Source of the DNA: Zeugodacus cucurbitae
Taxonomy: Eukaryota; Arthropoda; Insecta; Diptera; Tephritidae
Reading direction: 5' to 3'
Assembly: GCF_028554725.1 (NCBI RefSeq)
Contig: NC_071669.1
Coordinates: 32,974,001 to 33,038,000 of the forward strand
DNA: 64,000 nucleotides
Under the pieces are notes generated by a model that was given only the letters and a program-made list of their open reading frames with translations, was not told the DNA's origin and searched no databases. Made by a program: the position numbers and the translations under genes. Of this stretch, positions 10,570 through 21,366 are shown piece after piece (the first letter of the stretch is position 1; the number at the start of each line of letters is the position of its first letter).

Positions 10570-11480
10570 ACTTAAAGACCAATAAAATAACGAAAATCAT
10601 CATATATTGTATAGTATAGTATAGTAGAGTATATGAAGGCTGAGGTAATTCCTGAACTGATTTCACTCATATTCACTATTAAGGTACACTTTACCTAAGG
10701 CTATACGCTCACTTAATTTTGTGGAGTAAAGCAAACCGTATTTTTGGAAAAACTATATTATATTAAATATATGGAAGCTAGGGGTAGTTATGACCCGATT
10801 TTAATAATTCTTGGAACAGAGACACACTATTAGAAGAAAAAATTTCTTCTGAATTACATTAAAATAGCTGAGAAATTTAACGATATTTTCGTTGAAAAAT
10901 TACCCTTAGGCACTGAGTTCTTCATGATCGATATCCGGGGCTTTGAAAAGTTATTGTCCGATTTCGACAATTTTTCCACAAGTAAAGCCACAGACAATAT
11001 ACATTATTTTTATAAAGTTGTATTCCGCTATCTTCATCGGTTCCTTATGTATGTATACATTATAATGTGAAGGAATCAGATGGAATTCAAAATTGAGTTA
11101 TATGAAAAGTAATCGCGATTGTGAACCGATTTCGCCCATACATCAGTGTCATCAGGGTGTCAAAATAGTATTATGTACCAAATTTGATATAGCTTTTGGT
11201 TGAGAGATATTCCCAAACAACTTATTTAGGGGCGGGGTCACTCCCAATTAAAAAAAAATTACGACCAGATATTCCAGAGGTGGGCGAAGTTATTCTCCAA
11301 TTTTAAATATTTTGGGGTGTATAATGGGGTTCGTAAGGGAAGTGACTGCAGAAAGTTTGGTTCCTAATGCGATTATTTATACCTAATTTCACTTTTAATG
11401 CTTTTTGGCTAAGTTATGACACTTTATATGGTTTCGGTTTCGTCATTTTGTGGGCGTGGCAGTGGTCCGATGCATTATTA
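10570..11480 (+). repeat. RepT-1: copy of unclassified interspersed repeat
   Basis: Similar to the reverse complement of 49936-50668 (RepT-3) over most of its length, for example GTGTCTCTGTTCCAAGAATT and AAGTGAGCGTATAG as read on the minus strand. It also shares the GGGCGTGGCAGTGGTCCGAT block with RepT-2. There is no open frame of note. The left terminus (AACAAGTAAGG with the following palindrome) is missing or too diverged, so it is a partial copy. It is joined on the right to an RTE scrap. Confidence 0.65.
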
Positions 11481-11597
11481 TATTGGATCATTTTATAGAT
11501 GATGATTTTATGAATCTCGTTCATTATGATTTTTGTCTGCACATTATTCAATTTGGTTCACTATGTTTCACTTTTCCGTTTTCCGCAAATTTTTATA

Positions 11598-12005
11598 TTG
11601 GATGTATTGTAGGAGAAAGACTCCGTTCCCGAGTCCTGGCATTCATCCCGGTGGATAAAAGTCTAGCCAAAATTCTCATCAAAACGAAGTACTTCAAAAT
11701 ATCGGTGCTGTGGAACGGTATTTCTAAATTACTGCGTACCGTAGCACCGAAACAATCGGACTTCGTCATTGCCAAAATACGATCTGGTACGTTGAGGAAT
11801 GTTTTTTCTCAGAGGAGAGACAGTATACTCTCTACCTCGCAACGTTGCGATCGACCACAACACGTGCGGTGTGGGATCTTTACAGAAAATGGTCTGACGA
11901 AAGCATGCCCCACGATTGGAACCAATCCATAAAAAGGGAGGTCCCACAATATTCGCCAATCACCGTAGGATAAGTCTCCTTAATGTCTTATATAAGGTCT
12001 TATCT
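11598..12005 (+). mobile_element. RTE-2: internally deleted RTE LINE scrap
   Basis: Short blocks of the RTE LINE are strung together in the correct order but with large gaps. GAAAGACTCCGTTCCCGAGT onward matches the endonuclease start (GERLRSRVLAFIPVDKSLA). TGGAACGGTATTTCTAAATT matches the linker. CTACCTCGCAACGTTGCGAT matches the YLATLR region. The last block, up to about 12005, matches the RT start (KGGPT..FANHRRISLLNVLYKVL). About 1.2 kb of element is compressed into 0.4 kb. Confidence 0.7.
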
Positions 12006-12059
12006 AGCAAGAAGGAGTTTAGCCAAACACTACTAATATAGATCAAACACTACTAAAAT

Positions 12060-12867
12060 AGAACCGGTTACTACCGGAAATTTATAAAAGATTTTTCCAA
12101 AGTTGCTTACCCGATGATAAAATACCAGAAAAAAGATGTTAAATTAAATATAAACGATCCTACCTATATAAATTCATTTGCAATACTTAAGCAAGTAATT
12201 ACAGAGTCGCCGGAACTTAAGTCTCCAGATTTAAAAAATGACTTTCAGCTTGTCACAGATACAAGTTCTGGTCCACCTGGCGCAGTTTTATAACAGAATA
12301 GTCATCCAATATGTTATGCAAGTAGAACGTTAAACGATCACGAAAAAAATTATCCGGCCACTGAACGAGAACTATTTGTCATTGTTTCGGCTACGTATTA
12401 TTTAAACCATACTTGTACGGTACCAAATTCGAGATTTTATCACACCATCATCCCTTGAAATGGATTTTCATTTAATCAAAGGGAAAAATGAGTTCAAGGT
12501 TCATAGGTGGTTACTAAAGATAAGCGAATTTATTATTGATAAATCTTACATTAAAGGTACAGAAAATTTAGTAGCGGACTTTCTTATTAGAATTAACTCA
12601 GACACATACGAAATTAATATGATTACTATTGGTTCTTTATACAATAATGAATAGATTTAGAAACTGTTCACGCACAATCTGAAGATTTTCATGACCACAT
12701 TCCAATTTCAGATTCCGTTGTTAATAGGTTTAAAACACAAATTATTTCAACCAAACATAAGACTAAAGATAAAGTAAAAATATATAAAGAAGTGAAACAT
12801 AAAAATAAAAAGATTTATTTAAATCTCTTTGACTTAGAAAATAATTTGGAAAACATTTTAAAAATTT
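12060..12867 (+). pseudogene. Ty3/gypsy pol fragment (RT end, RNase H, linker)
   Basis: Translation in shifting frames gives YYRKFIKDFSKVAYPMIKYQ, then FQLVTDTSSGPPGAVL (the RNase H start TDAS/TDTS), then YASRTLNDHEKNYPATEREL and later KISEFIIDKSYIKGTENLVA, in the order of Ty3/gypsy pol. The following VHAQSEDFHDHIPISDSVVN stretch fits the linker to integrase. A stop (TAA) follows GAVL, and frames shift near 12430 and 12460. Both ends are cut: RTE-2 on the left and the BEL LTR on the right. It is not part of the gypsy element at 15720-19605 as far as can be seen. Confidence 0.75.
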
Positions 12868-12870
12868 GGC

Positions 12871-13365
12871 TAAATGAGTCTGAACGAAGAAGCACAAGCA
12901 AGTAATTTCACCACACGGAAACACACCAATCACCACATAATCAAAAGCACCACACTGATACGCTACATCCACCTCATCACTACATGCATTCACCTCATCA
13001 CGAGAGAGAACACCACACACACACATATACATCAACATGATGACACCACTCAGCACACAAACTTCAACAAAAGGGAACGAGAAAGGATCTCGCGCCACCT
13101 TTTGTCGATATCAGCCGATAGATCAGCATCTCCGTTGTCGCAGCATCCCGGTTTTTTATATTTAATATCTTTTATATACATTTTATATACCAACATTTGT
13201 CATTTTTCATCAAACATATATATTATATATAAAAACCTTTCATTTTGTATCAAATCACCGAATTTTATTATTAAACACATTTTTTATAACGATTCGAGCG
13301 AGATCAAGTGCGTTTTCTCTTTTAAAGTAAGAATCGAAAGTGGAAGATAAGGTGAGAAAGTGTAC
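12871..13365 (+). repeat. BEL-1 5' LTR
   Basis: Begins near TAAATGAGTCTGAACGAAGA and ends near TAAGGTGAGAAAGTG. Its first ~100 bp match 33190-33282, the next ~65 bp match 36371-36437 and the rest matches 43867-44190 with few differences. This collinearity is the evidence that the three later pieces are one LTR. The true start may be a few bases different (TGAGTCTG at 12875 would be a canonical TG start), and the 3' boundary is blurred by AT-rich sequence. Confidence 0.75.
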
Positions 13366-13939
13366 ATGTACATTATAAGAATAATAAAGTTTTAGAAACA
13401 ATTTAAAAAAATAAATAAATTATACGCGTGTGTAAAAGTGTAATAAAAAACTAAATATTATTAACAAGTGACAGTCAAATCAAAAAACCAACAACAAAGT
13501 TAAATGTGAAAAACCCGTTTTGCGAAACAGCAAGTGCAGTGACCTATATTATTTTAGGTACATACAGTACATACATATGTATATAGTATACACTGTGCAA
13601 CAAAAAAGTTCAATTATATTAAACAAATAAAAGTGAGGTGCATAAAAAATATGTGTATATGATAAAATTTTATATATATATAAAACGAAATAAAAAGTTG
13701 CAAACATAAATAAAAATTCACAAGTGTCATCCAACTAGTTAACATACATATATGTATATAACAACTAACATATAAAATGTATATATACAAATACCAGAAA
13801 AAGATGGTGACAGAAAAAATTTTTTTTTCAAACGCGCGCGAAACTAAAATATAAAATATACATCCGTCGCGTTCTAACAATAAAATAAAAACAAAAGCAG
13901 GGAATAATAACCACAAAATTATTGAATTTTACATACAAA
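13366..13939 (+). other. BEL-1 leader, first segment
   Basis: AT-rich untranslated leader between the 5' LTR and gag. Further leader segments are 15204-15715, 19610-19834 and 20625-21140, about 1.8 kb in all once insertions are removed. No gene is seen; the assignment is by position only. Confidence 0.5.
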
Positions 13940-13941
13940 TA

Positions 13942-15201
13942 TAGGGTGATTTTTTAAGAGCTTGATAACTTTTAAAAAAAAAAAACGCATAAAATTACTT
14001 TTTTACTTTTTGAAGATAATTTCATTTAAATGTTGACCGCGGCTGCGTCTTAGGTGGTCCATTCGGAAAGTCCAATTTTGGGCAACTTTTTCGAGCATTT
14101 CGGCCGGAATAGCCCGAATTTCTTCGGAAATGTTGTCTTCCAAAGCTGGAATAGTTGCTGGCTTATTTCTGTAGACTTTAGACTTGACGTAGCCCCACAA
14201 AAAATAGTCTAAAGGCGTTAAATCGCATGATCTTGGTGGCCAACTTACGGGTCCATTTCTTGAGATGAATTGTTCTCCGAAGTTTTCCCTCAAAATGGCC
14301 ATAGAATCGCGAGCTGTGTGGCATGTAGCGCCATCTTGTTGAAACCACATGTCAACCAAGTTCAGTTCTTCCATTTTTGGCAACAAAAAGTTTGTTAGCA
14401 TCGAACGATAGCGATCGCCATTCACCGTAACGTTGCGTCCAACAGCATCTTTGAAAAAATACGGTCCAATGATTCCACCAGCGTACAAACCACACCAAAC
14501 AGTGCATTTTTCGGGATGCATGGGCAGTTCTTGAACGGCTTCTGGTTGCTCTTCACCCCAAATGCGGCAATTTTGCTTATTTACGTAGCCATTCAACCAG
14601 AAATGAGCCTCATCGCTGAACAAAATTTGTCGATAAAAAAGCGGATTTTCTGCCAACTTTTCTAGGGCCCATTCACTGAAAATTCGACGTTGTGGCAGAT
14701 CGTTCGGCTTCAGTTCTTGCACGAGCTGTATTTTATACGGTTTTACACCAAGATCTTTGCGTAAAATCTTCCATGTGGTCGAATAACACAAACCCAATTG
14801 CTGCGAACGGCGACGAATCGACATTTCACGGTCTTCAGCCACACTCTCAGAAACAGACGCAATATTCTCTTCTGTACGCACTGTACGCATTCGTGTGGTT
14901 GGTTTAATGTCCAATAAAGTAAACTGAGTGCGAAACTTGGTCACAATCGCATTAATTGTTTGCTCACTTGGTCGATTATGTAGACCATAAATCGGACGTA
15001 AAGCGCGAAACACATTTCGAACCGAACACTGATTTTGGTAATAAAATTCAATGATTTGCAAGCGTTGCTCGTTAGTAAGTCTATTCATGATGAAATGTCA
15101 AAGCATACTGAGCATCTTTCTCTTTGACACCATGTCTGAAATCCCACGTGATCTGTCAAATACTAATGCATGAAAATCCTAACCTCAAAAAAATCACCCG
15201 T
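13942..15201 (-). mobile_element. Mariner element, DD41D (rosa-like), structurally complete
   Basis: About 1260 bp with inverted termini (left TAGGGTGATTTTTTAAGAG; right, reverse-complemented, ACGGGTGATTTTTTTGAGG), flanked by TA at 13940-13941 and 15202-15203. One uninterrupted transposase frame fills it. The termini are imperfect, matching at about three quarters of the first 27 positions. It sits in the BEL-1 leader and therefore inserted after BEL-1. Confidence 0.88.
14003..15088 (-). CDS. Mariner transposase, DD41D, 361 aa
   Basis: A complete frame for a cut-and-paste transposase that binds the mariner ends and inserts at TA. The N-terminal ~110 residues form the paired helix-turn-helix region (NRLTNEQRLQIIEFYYQN; then RRRSQQLGLCYSTTWKILRK). 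The catalytic domain shows FSDEAHFWLNG (first Asp), WFQQDGATCHTA (second Asp) and SCDLTPLDYFLWG. Counting from the QQD aspartate to the aspartate of TPLD gives 41 residues between, the DD41D signature described for the rosa subfamily of tephritid flies. The length of 361 aa is normal. No stop or frameshift is visible, so activity is possible; the imperfect termini argue for caution. Confidence 0.9.
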   Translation of the reverse strand: MNRLTNEQRLQIIEFYYQNQCSVRNVFRALRPIYGLHNRPSEQTINAIVTKFRTQFTLLDIKPTTRMRTVRTEENIASVSESVAEDREMSIRRRSQQLGLCYSTTWKILRKDLGVKPYKIQLVQELKPNDLPQRRIFSEWALEKLAENPLFYRQILFSDEAHFWLNGYVNKQNCRIWGEEQPEAVQELPMHPEKCTVWCGLYAGGIIGPYFFKDAVGRNVTVNGDRYRSMLTNFLLPKMEELNLVDMWFQQDGATCHTARDSMAILRENFGEQFISRNGPVSWPPRSCDLTPLDYFLWGYVKSKVYRNKPATIPALEDNISEEIRAIPAEMLEKVAQNWTFRMDHLRRSRGQHLNEIIFKK

Positions 15202-15203
15202 TA

Positions 15204-15715
15204 CATACGTATTCTCCCAAAAACTCCTTGAGGCGAGACAAAGTAAGTCCTTTCCATTTTTGTTAATATATGTAAATATGTATGGTATCATACGGTTTTA
15301 TCAGATATAAAACCCTTATAATCCGTTTAAGCGATTCCAAAACGGGAATAAAAAACAGTTTGCTAAAATATATCATCCATAAATTTATATAAAAACATAA
15401 GGAAATCAATTCCTGCCTTATATGCTTACCCTTGAGTACACAAACACACCTATAAAAAAAAACAACAAATTGTATTCAAGTATTTACTTGCAAACTTTCA
15501 AGCAATACCCCTTCTGTTTCTTCAAACAGTAAGCAGGATTGCATAAAATAAGTAAGCAAAAGGCACAAAAAATCCATAGCAAAAAAGAGAACAATTTCAA
15601 ACATACATATTTACATATTCACTTATCAAAACCATAAGTCTAATATACATAAATGTAACAAACATAACTTAGTACTTACTAATATACATAAACCAACATT
15701 CAAACAAATATTAAT
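15204..15715 (+). other. BEL-1 leader, second segment
   Basis: AT-rich, no open frame. Placed in the BEL-1 leader because it lies between the mariner and the gypsy-type insertion. Confidence 0.45.
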
Positions 15716-15719
15716 ATAT

Positions 15720-15944
15720 TGTTACGTATCAAGATATTCACCACATCTTATTACTATATTCCTTAAATTTACACATCTTATTATCATTCTCCTACGCTTT
15801 ACAACACTGAATCCTTAACTCTACACTAAATTTCTCTCCTACTCCATCCTCCATTCGCTTGTAAGATCTAGAATGTAAGCTTTTCATGTAACTGTAACAC
15901 AGTTCTTATTTGGAATTGACCGAATAAAGAGCCACTTCATATCT
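15720..15944 (+). repeat. Gypsy-1 5' LTR
   Basis: Starts TGTTACGTATCAAGATATTC and ends CCACTTCATATCT. It matches 19382-19605 over its full length, with one indel and a few substitutions near 15757-15770 and 15849. Confidence 0.85.
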
Positions 15945-15956
15945 GGCGCAGTCGGT
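15944..15956 (+). promoter_or_regulatory. Gypsy-1 primer-binding site (tRNA-Ser type)
   Basis: TGGCGCAGTCGGT lies directly at the 5' LTR end. The same sequence is the primer-binding site of the 17.6/297/gypsy group, complementary to the 3' end of a serine tRNA. Confidence 0.75.
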
Positions 15957-15966
15957 AAAAATGCGG

Positions 15967-16240
15967 TCGGTAAACGTCCTGCATCGCGGCTTCAAAAGAA
16001 AATTTTGAAGCGCTTGCTAATGGAAAATTAGCAAATCAAAAGTAAATTTTGATAATCATTTTTTTTTTAAACGAAATCGGTAAACACCTCGTCTCGCGAA
16101 TTCAAAAGTAAATTTTGAAGCGCTTGCTAATGGAAAATTAGCACATCAAAAGTAAATTTTGATAAATACTTTTTTTTAATAAAAGTCGGTAAACGAAGTC
16201 GGTAAACGTCTCGTCTCGCGAAATCAAAAGTAAATTTTGT
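15967..16240 (+). repeat. Tandem repeats in the Gypsy-1 leader
   Basis: Units of about 110 bp begin TCGGTAAAC at 15967, 16077 and 16186 (with an extra copy at 16199). Each continues with a CTCGTCTCGCG-like block and CAAAAGTAAATTTTGAAGCG. The unit start repeats part of the adjacent primer-binding site. Confidence 0.75.
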
Positions 16241-17644
16241 TAATAATTATTTTTTTTTAAATTAATTCGATAAATAAAAAACGGAACGTAAATATTCAAA
16301 AGTGGAAAATACAAACATAATTCGTAAAAATAAAAGTGTCAATGCCAACAGAAAGCAAAAATACAAAAAATTTAAATAAAATTGCGTAAAAACAAATAAA
16401 ATTCGAAAATTGCAAATTGAAATTAAAAATTAAAATAAATTTTGTGAGGAAAGAAACATATTCGGAAAGAAAATAAGAATCTACTAGAACTGTACATGGG
16501 AAAAATCATAAATGAAAATTGAAAAATCAATATATACGGAAAAAAATTGTTATACATTGTTGTTAAAAGTGGAAATTGAAAAACGTTTAAGAAATATATG
16601 GCTCATTTTAAATCAAAATTAAATTAAAAATAATGTGACTGTACCAAATAAAAAGAAATAATGAGTGGAAATCAAAGAAAATGTATACGGAAAAAAGTAG
16701 TGTTGTTGTAAAATAAAAATCAAGCTAAAACTAATATAAAGGTATGGTGTAACATATGCGAATCTTTTCAAATAAAATACTAAATTAAAAATGATGTGAC
16801 TATAAAAAACAGGAAAAATCATAATTATCAACATATTCGAAAAATAGTGTTCTTTAAAATAAAAAAAAAAACTATATTAAAATCGATGTGACTGTACAAA
16901 ACATAAGTGACAATAAAAAAAAACAGTTAGCGTTAATGTGAAATCAAAACTAAAATAAAGCCGAGGTGACTGTGCAAAAAAAAAAGAAAAATAATAAGTG
17001 AAGACAGAAAAAGAACATATACCGAAAAAGAGTAAGAATTATAAACTAAAAAGTGCGAAACTGTACCACTGTACATAACAAAGAAGTTAGACCTGAACAG
17101 AAATAAAAAACAGAACATAATGTAAAACTGTACACTGTACATGCATCAATGTACATAACGCTAAATTGTAAATTCTCAAGAAAAAGAAAAAAATCTACAA
17201 ACAACAACGTAAAATAACCAACCAATAAATCAATACTAAAGAAGAAAAGGAGAAACAAATCTCCAAACAACAACCAACGCTGGAAATAAAGAAGCAAAAA
17301 CATCAAAACGGTAATATGAGTGACAAAGCAAGCAGGTGACGCTAAGAAAAAGCTAAGACAAGACAGCAGTTGGAATACACACAACGAAAACGATTAGTGC
17401 TGGCAAGTGATGCAACGAAAGAAAGGAAAAACTTTAGAAAAACGGCAGCAGGAATACACCCGCAGAAAAGGATTAGTATACATCTATTTATTTCTAAGAT
17501 TGGTATTACCTATTAAAATAATTAATAATTTAAAAATATTGTAATCTTTATTAGTATTAATACTATGTTCTAGTAATTGCTACTTACATACCTATATTTT
17601 CTGATTAATTCATAACAATTTACTAAAAGAAAAATTTTATAAAC

Positions 17645-18170
17645 ATGGAGGAATTACACATAAATAAGAAATTCAAGCTTATTTCAAATAATTTAAATTC
17701 TCTTCCATATTATGATGGTAATAGAGACGCTCTTCTTAATTTTATTAAACGAATCGATTTAATGGTGCCTATTTTAGAACCATTTCCGGCTGAATATAAA
17801 GTATTGTTAACATTAAAGGCAAAATTACGGGTAATGCAAGAAGATCCCTCCTAATGAGTGGAAATTTAGAAACTCACAATATAAACAACCAGACATATAA
17901 GACACAAGATCATAATCATTTTCAACCAAATTCTTATAATAGAGAACCTGGACTTGAGCCAATGGATATAGGCATGAACGAAAACAATCAAAATTGTTTA
18001 ATTTGAAGATCAGGGAAACTACCCTATATAGTCATAAATACAAAATTGAAAGAAACTAAAATTTATTATAGATACTTGTGCTGAATTAACATAATAAATC
18101 GTAAACTTTGTAATCCGAAATGGAGAATAATATCACCTACTTTCAATATTAAACTTTAAAACGGGAATGT
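17645..18170 (+). pseudogene. Gypsy-1 gag and protease remnant
   Basis: An open frame at 17645-17854 begins MEELHINKKFKLISNNLNSL and ends abruptly; it resembles the start of a gypsy-type gag. Downstream, in other frames, come FQPNSYNREPGLEPMDIGMN (gag C-terminus) and LPYIVINTKLKETK followed by a DTCAE motif near 18073, where a protease would have DTGAE. The catalytic glycine is replaced and frames are broken. Upstream, 16240-17640 is AT-rich leader with no frame. Confidence 0.6.
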
Positions 18171-19215
18171 CTCAACAAACGTACGATATAGCGTATCATT
18201 TTTTTAAAGAATTTCGGAAAGAAAATCAATTTATCGATTCTATCGTGTTACTTCGACGGTATATTGGGACTGTTTAGCTTAAACGCTATAGTTAATTATA
18301 GAACTCGGAAGCTTGTTACACACAATGCAACACTACCGATTTATTTTTGTGAAGAAGAATAATACGAAGTAAAGAATATTTCAAAAATGAAAATTTGCAG
18401 GTATTTTGTTGTAAAAACCAATTATCAGACAGTGCACTTAATAGCACATTTGCAATACATTTAATAATGAAAATATCCAAAACGATATTAGCGAAGAACA
18501 GGTAGAAACTTGGTCCACATACGGGACAGTTCACAGTATACAAGAAGATAACTTAAAACGAATAATTATTACAAAAATCAAATCGAAAACGAAAAGTTTT
18601 TTATAAAAATTGTACACAAAAAGTGTCAATCACATATCGTTGTAACAGAAAACTCAAATAATGCAGAAGACATAAATGGCAAACTCTTCAAAAATATTTA
18701 ATTCATATAATTATAATTATATAAATTAAATTAAGTTAAATTAAATTAAATTAAATTAAATAAAGTAAAATCAAATATAATAAAATAAACTAAATAATAT
18801 AAAATAATACAAAAATGGAGAAATTTTTTTTCATAAGAATTGCAGCACATGCCAATAATAGATAATCATCATCTGACGATGACATGATGACCGTACGTTA
18901 CGAGCTCAAAACTAAACTGATGTTTGACGTGTTAATTTGAACGTTTGCGGGCAACACACGATTGAACATCACTAACACATATGCACTGTTTGACGCAATT
19001 ATTTGATCGTCTCCAGGGCACTTAATGGTAACTCTGTGGTAGATACATTCAAATACAATTATAAATTCATTAACACATAAATTACTGAAATATGAATTAA
19101 AAATGTCAAATATGATTAGAACTTATTTAAGAAACTTATGTAAAACCAATCACAAATGTTAAAAATGATTATTAGTTAATTTTAGAAATTTATAAAAAAA
19201 AAATAACTTTTTTAA
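18170..19215 (+). other. Gypsy-1 interior without recognisable pol
   Basis: Only a short gypsy-like phrase near 18280 (LNAIVNYRTRKLVTHNATLP in one frame) can be read. 18715-18815 is a run of TTAAA/AAATT pentamers. The RT and integrase expected here are missing. Confidence 0.5.
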
Positions 19216-19338
19216 AATGTTAAACACGATTATAAATTAATTTCAGAGAAATTTATTAGAAATGTTAAACACGATTATAAATTAATTTCAGAGAAATTTA
19301 TTAGAAATGTTAAACACGATTATAAATTAAAAATTGTT
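19216..19338 (+). repeat. 45-bp tandem repeat near Gypsy-1 3' end
   Basis: AATGTTAAACACGATTATAA starts units at 19216, 19261 and 19306, a 45-bp period with 2.7 nearly identical copies, just upstream of the polypurine tract. Confidence 0.8.
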
Positions 19339-19370
19339 ATATTAAGAATTTGCAGAGACGCAAATTTCTT

Positions 19371-19381
19371 GAGGGTGGAGG
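19371..19381 (+). promoter_or_regulatory. Gypsy-1 polypurine tract
   Basis: GAGGGTGGAGG directly precedes the 3' LTR start TGTTACG, the position and composition of a plus-strand primer. Confidence 0.75.
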
Positions 19382-19605
19382 TGTTACGTATCAAGATATT
19401 CACCACATCTTATTACTACATTCTTACGTTTACACATCTTATTATCATTCTCCTACGCTTTACAACACTGAATCCTTAACTCTACACTAAATTTCTCTCC
19501 TACTCCATCCTTCATTCGCTTGTAAGATCTAGAATGTAAGCTTTTCATGTAACTGTAACACAGTTCTTATTTGGAATTGACCGAATAAAGAGCCACTTCA
19601 TATCT
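19382..19605 (+). repeat. Gypsy-1 3' LTR
   Basis: Near-identical partner of 15720-15944; both end CACTTCATATCT. Confidence 0.85.
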
Positions 19606-19837
19606 ATATTGAAACATTAACTTATATATCCACATGTGCAGAGGTTAATCACCTTCACATTTTTACTTTTCTTTTCTCGCTCTCTTCTTATCGCGCTAAT
19701 ATAAGTATACATATCTACGCAAACAGATATACGGGATTCATTTACCCACGCGGTAATGCACCCTACATCCGGGTATATCCAAATATATCAATTTTAATAA
19801 ATCTAAAAAAAAACGCGAGAATATCATTTTTCCTTAA

Positions 19838-20621
19838 AGCAGTGAATACACTTGCAGATTTGTATGCATACCGGGTCGCAAGTCAGTTTGTACACTTATG
19901 CGACAAGTTGTTCATACATCAATTCGTTGCAATCTTTGAAGTGAGCGGACGTTATGGCATCGGATGATGCAATTGTGGCGCTGCTTGTTATTTCAGGATG
20001 GGCTGAAAATTAAAAGCAAAAAAACGAAAGCAACGCTTTTGGTGCGAACATATTTGTAAAGATTTTACTGATTTCTCTCCTGTAGGAGTTTCATAAGACT
20101 TTAGGGGGTTGTTTTATTTACATTTTTATTGAAAAATTTCGAAAACTCAGCCGTTGGTACTTCATCTCCGATCATCTGTCCAAAAAAGGCTCTTGTCGTG
20201 GACTTTATAACTCATTATTAAAATAAAAAAACCAAAAATATTTCGACAGTAAATGGATAAATCTAGTTAATGATCAAAGGAAAAAAATTATATTGATATT
20301 TAAATTTTTTACAGATTTTTAATAAAAAAAAAACTAAAATTTTCGGCATATTTCGGCTCAAAAAATTATTTGTAATAAAAAAATATATATAATCCTTAGT
20401 TCATTAACTACATAATGTTATTGCAAAGAAATGTGCAAAATTTGAACAAAATCGCTTCATAATTTTTCGAAATATCGTGTCGCGCCATGATGCGTACACA
20501 ACCTTCCACTTCAAAAATGAAGCAAGAATGAGATCGGTCTGCGTATCATACAATACACTTTGCTACCCGTCGCAACGACGAGCAGAAAAATTGAAACAAG
20601 TCTGCAAGTGTATTTACCGCC
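19838..20621. mobile_element. Harbinger-2: PIF/Harbinger-like non-autonomous element
   Basis: 784 bp, starting AGCAGTGAATACACTTGC and ending GCAAGTGTATTTACCGCC, flanked by TAA at 19835-19837 and 20622-20624. Both halves match Harbinger-1. It keeps an extra ~180 bp at the left that Harbinger-1 lacks, including a short start-like frame at 19954-20013 (MASDDAIVALLVISGWAEN then stop). This may be the remaining N-terminus of an ORF from the parent element. The small frame 20477-20698 is not supported as a gene. Confidence 0.8.
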
Positions 20622-20624
20622 TAA

Positions 20625-21140
20625 AACTAAGCGGTGCGACAAATACTATTAAAAAAAAAAGAAGAGAAATTCGGTTTAAATACAAAATACACGTATAAAT
20701 TGGTATTAGTATATAATATTAGTATGGTATAATTTATTAGTACATATATAAACAATTTAAGCCCGTAAAGGCAAATATTATTACAATACCCCTTGTTCTT
20801 TGTATTACAAAAACAGGATTGTATACCAACCAATTAAGCATATCATATGCATATAAATAGGCACATAGCGTGCACATATATGTACAAAGGTTACTGACCT
20901 TCTTTACCTCTTTTACAGGCGCTCATATACAAGGACATACGGATAAGTTCGTAATAATTTGTATAAATATACAAATATGAAATCGCAAGTAAATACAAAC
21001 GTGCGGTCAACAAAATCGATTAACGCGTATTTTAATAAATTTACGGGATTAATAACTCTTATTTACTTAAAAGAGTTTCGGTTTTCGACATTTATCAGTT
21101 AACACTGAAAAAAATTATCAAATCAAATTTTCACTTCTAA
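20625..21140 (+). other. BEL-1 leader, last segment
   Basis: AT-rich leader immediately upstream of gag, with no open frame. Contains ATATGCATATAAATAGG-type sequence and a short palindrome near 20837-20850. Confidence 0.45.
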
Positions 21141-21366
21141 ATGACCACAGACTCAAGAGAACAAGGCACACCTGCAGAAGCTACACGCTCAAAGTATGGT
21201 ACAAAGCAAAGAAGATCAAAAGATATTTCAATATCACTGAAAGTGATACTTTTATAAACTATTGCACGAAATTTAAAGCTTCCCCTATTGCTGACATCAC
21301 GGAATCGGTTTTAAAGGTAAAACTCGAAAGTGTTCACGAATTATGGACACGCCTTCTGGTAGCGTA

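Larger units (their letters stand above)
15720..19605 (+). mobile_element. Gypsy-1: Ty3/gypsy-type LTR element, pol mostly deleted
   Basis: Two LTRs of ~225 bp (15720-15944 and 19382-19605) bound a 3.4-kb interior with a primer-binding site, a gag remnant, a protease remnant and a polypurine tract. The element is flanked by ATAT at 15716-15719 and 19606-19609, the 4-bp duplication typical of 17.6/297-type elements. Integrase and most RT are absent, so it moved by help from elsewhere or was deleted after insertion. The LTRs differ at only about five positions, suggesting a fairly recent insertion. Confidence 0.85.

Noticed and set aside
14692..14907. Small plus-strand frame
   Set aside because: It is antisense to the intact mariner transposase and has no independent motif.
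16619..17384. Several minus-strand hydrophobic frames
   Set aside because: They are products of A-rich leader sequence of Gypsy-1 (poly-A read as Phe/Leu on the other strand).
12060..19605. The gypsy pol fragment at 12060-12867 being the missing pol of Gypsy-1
   Set aside because: It lies outside Gypsy-1, which has its own LTR pair and ATAT duplication within the BEL leader. A family link cannot be tested without a reference.
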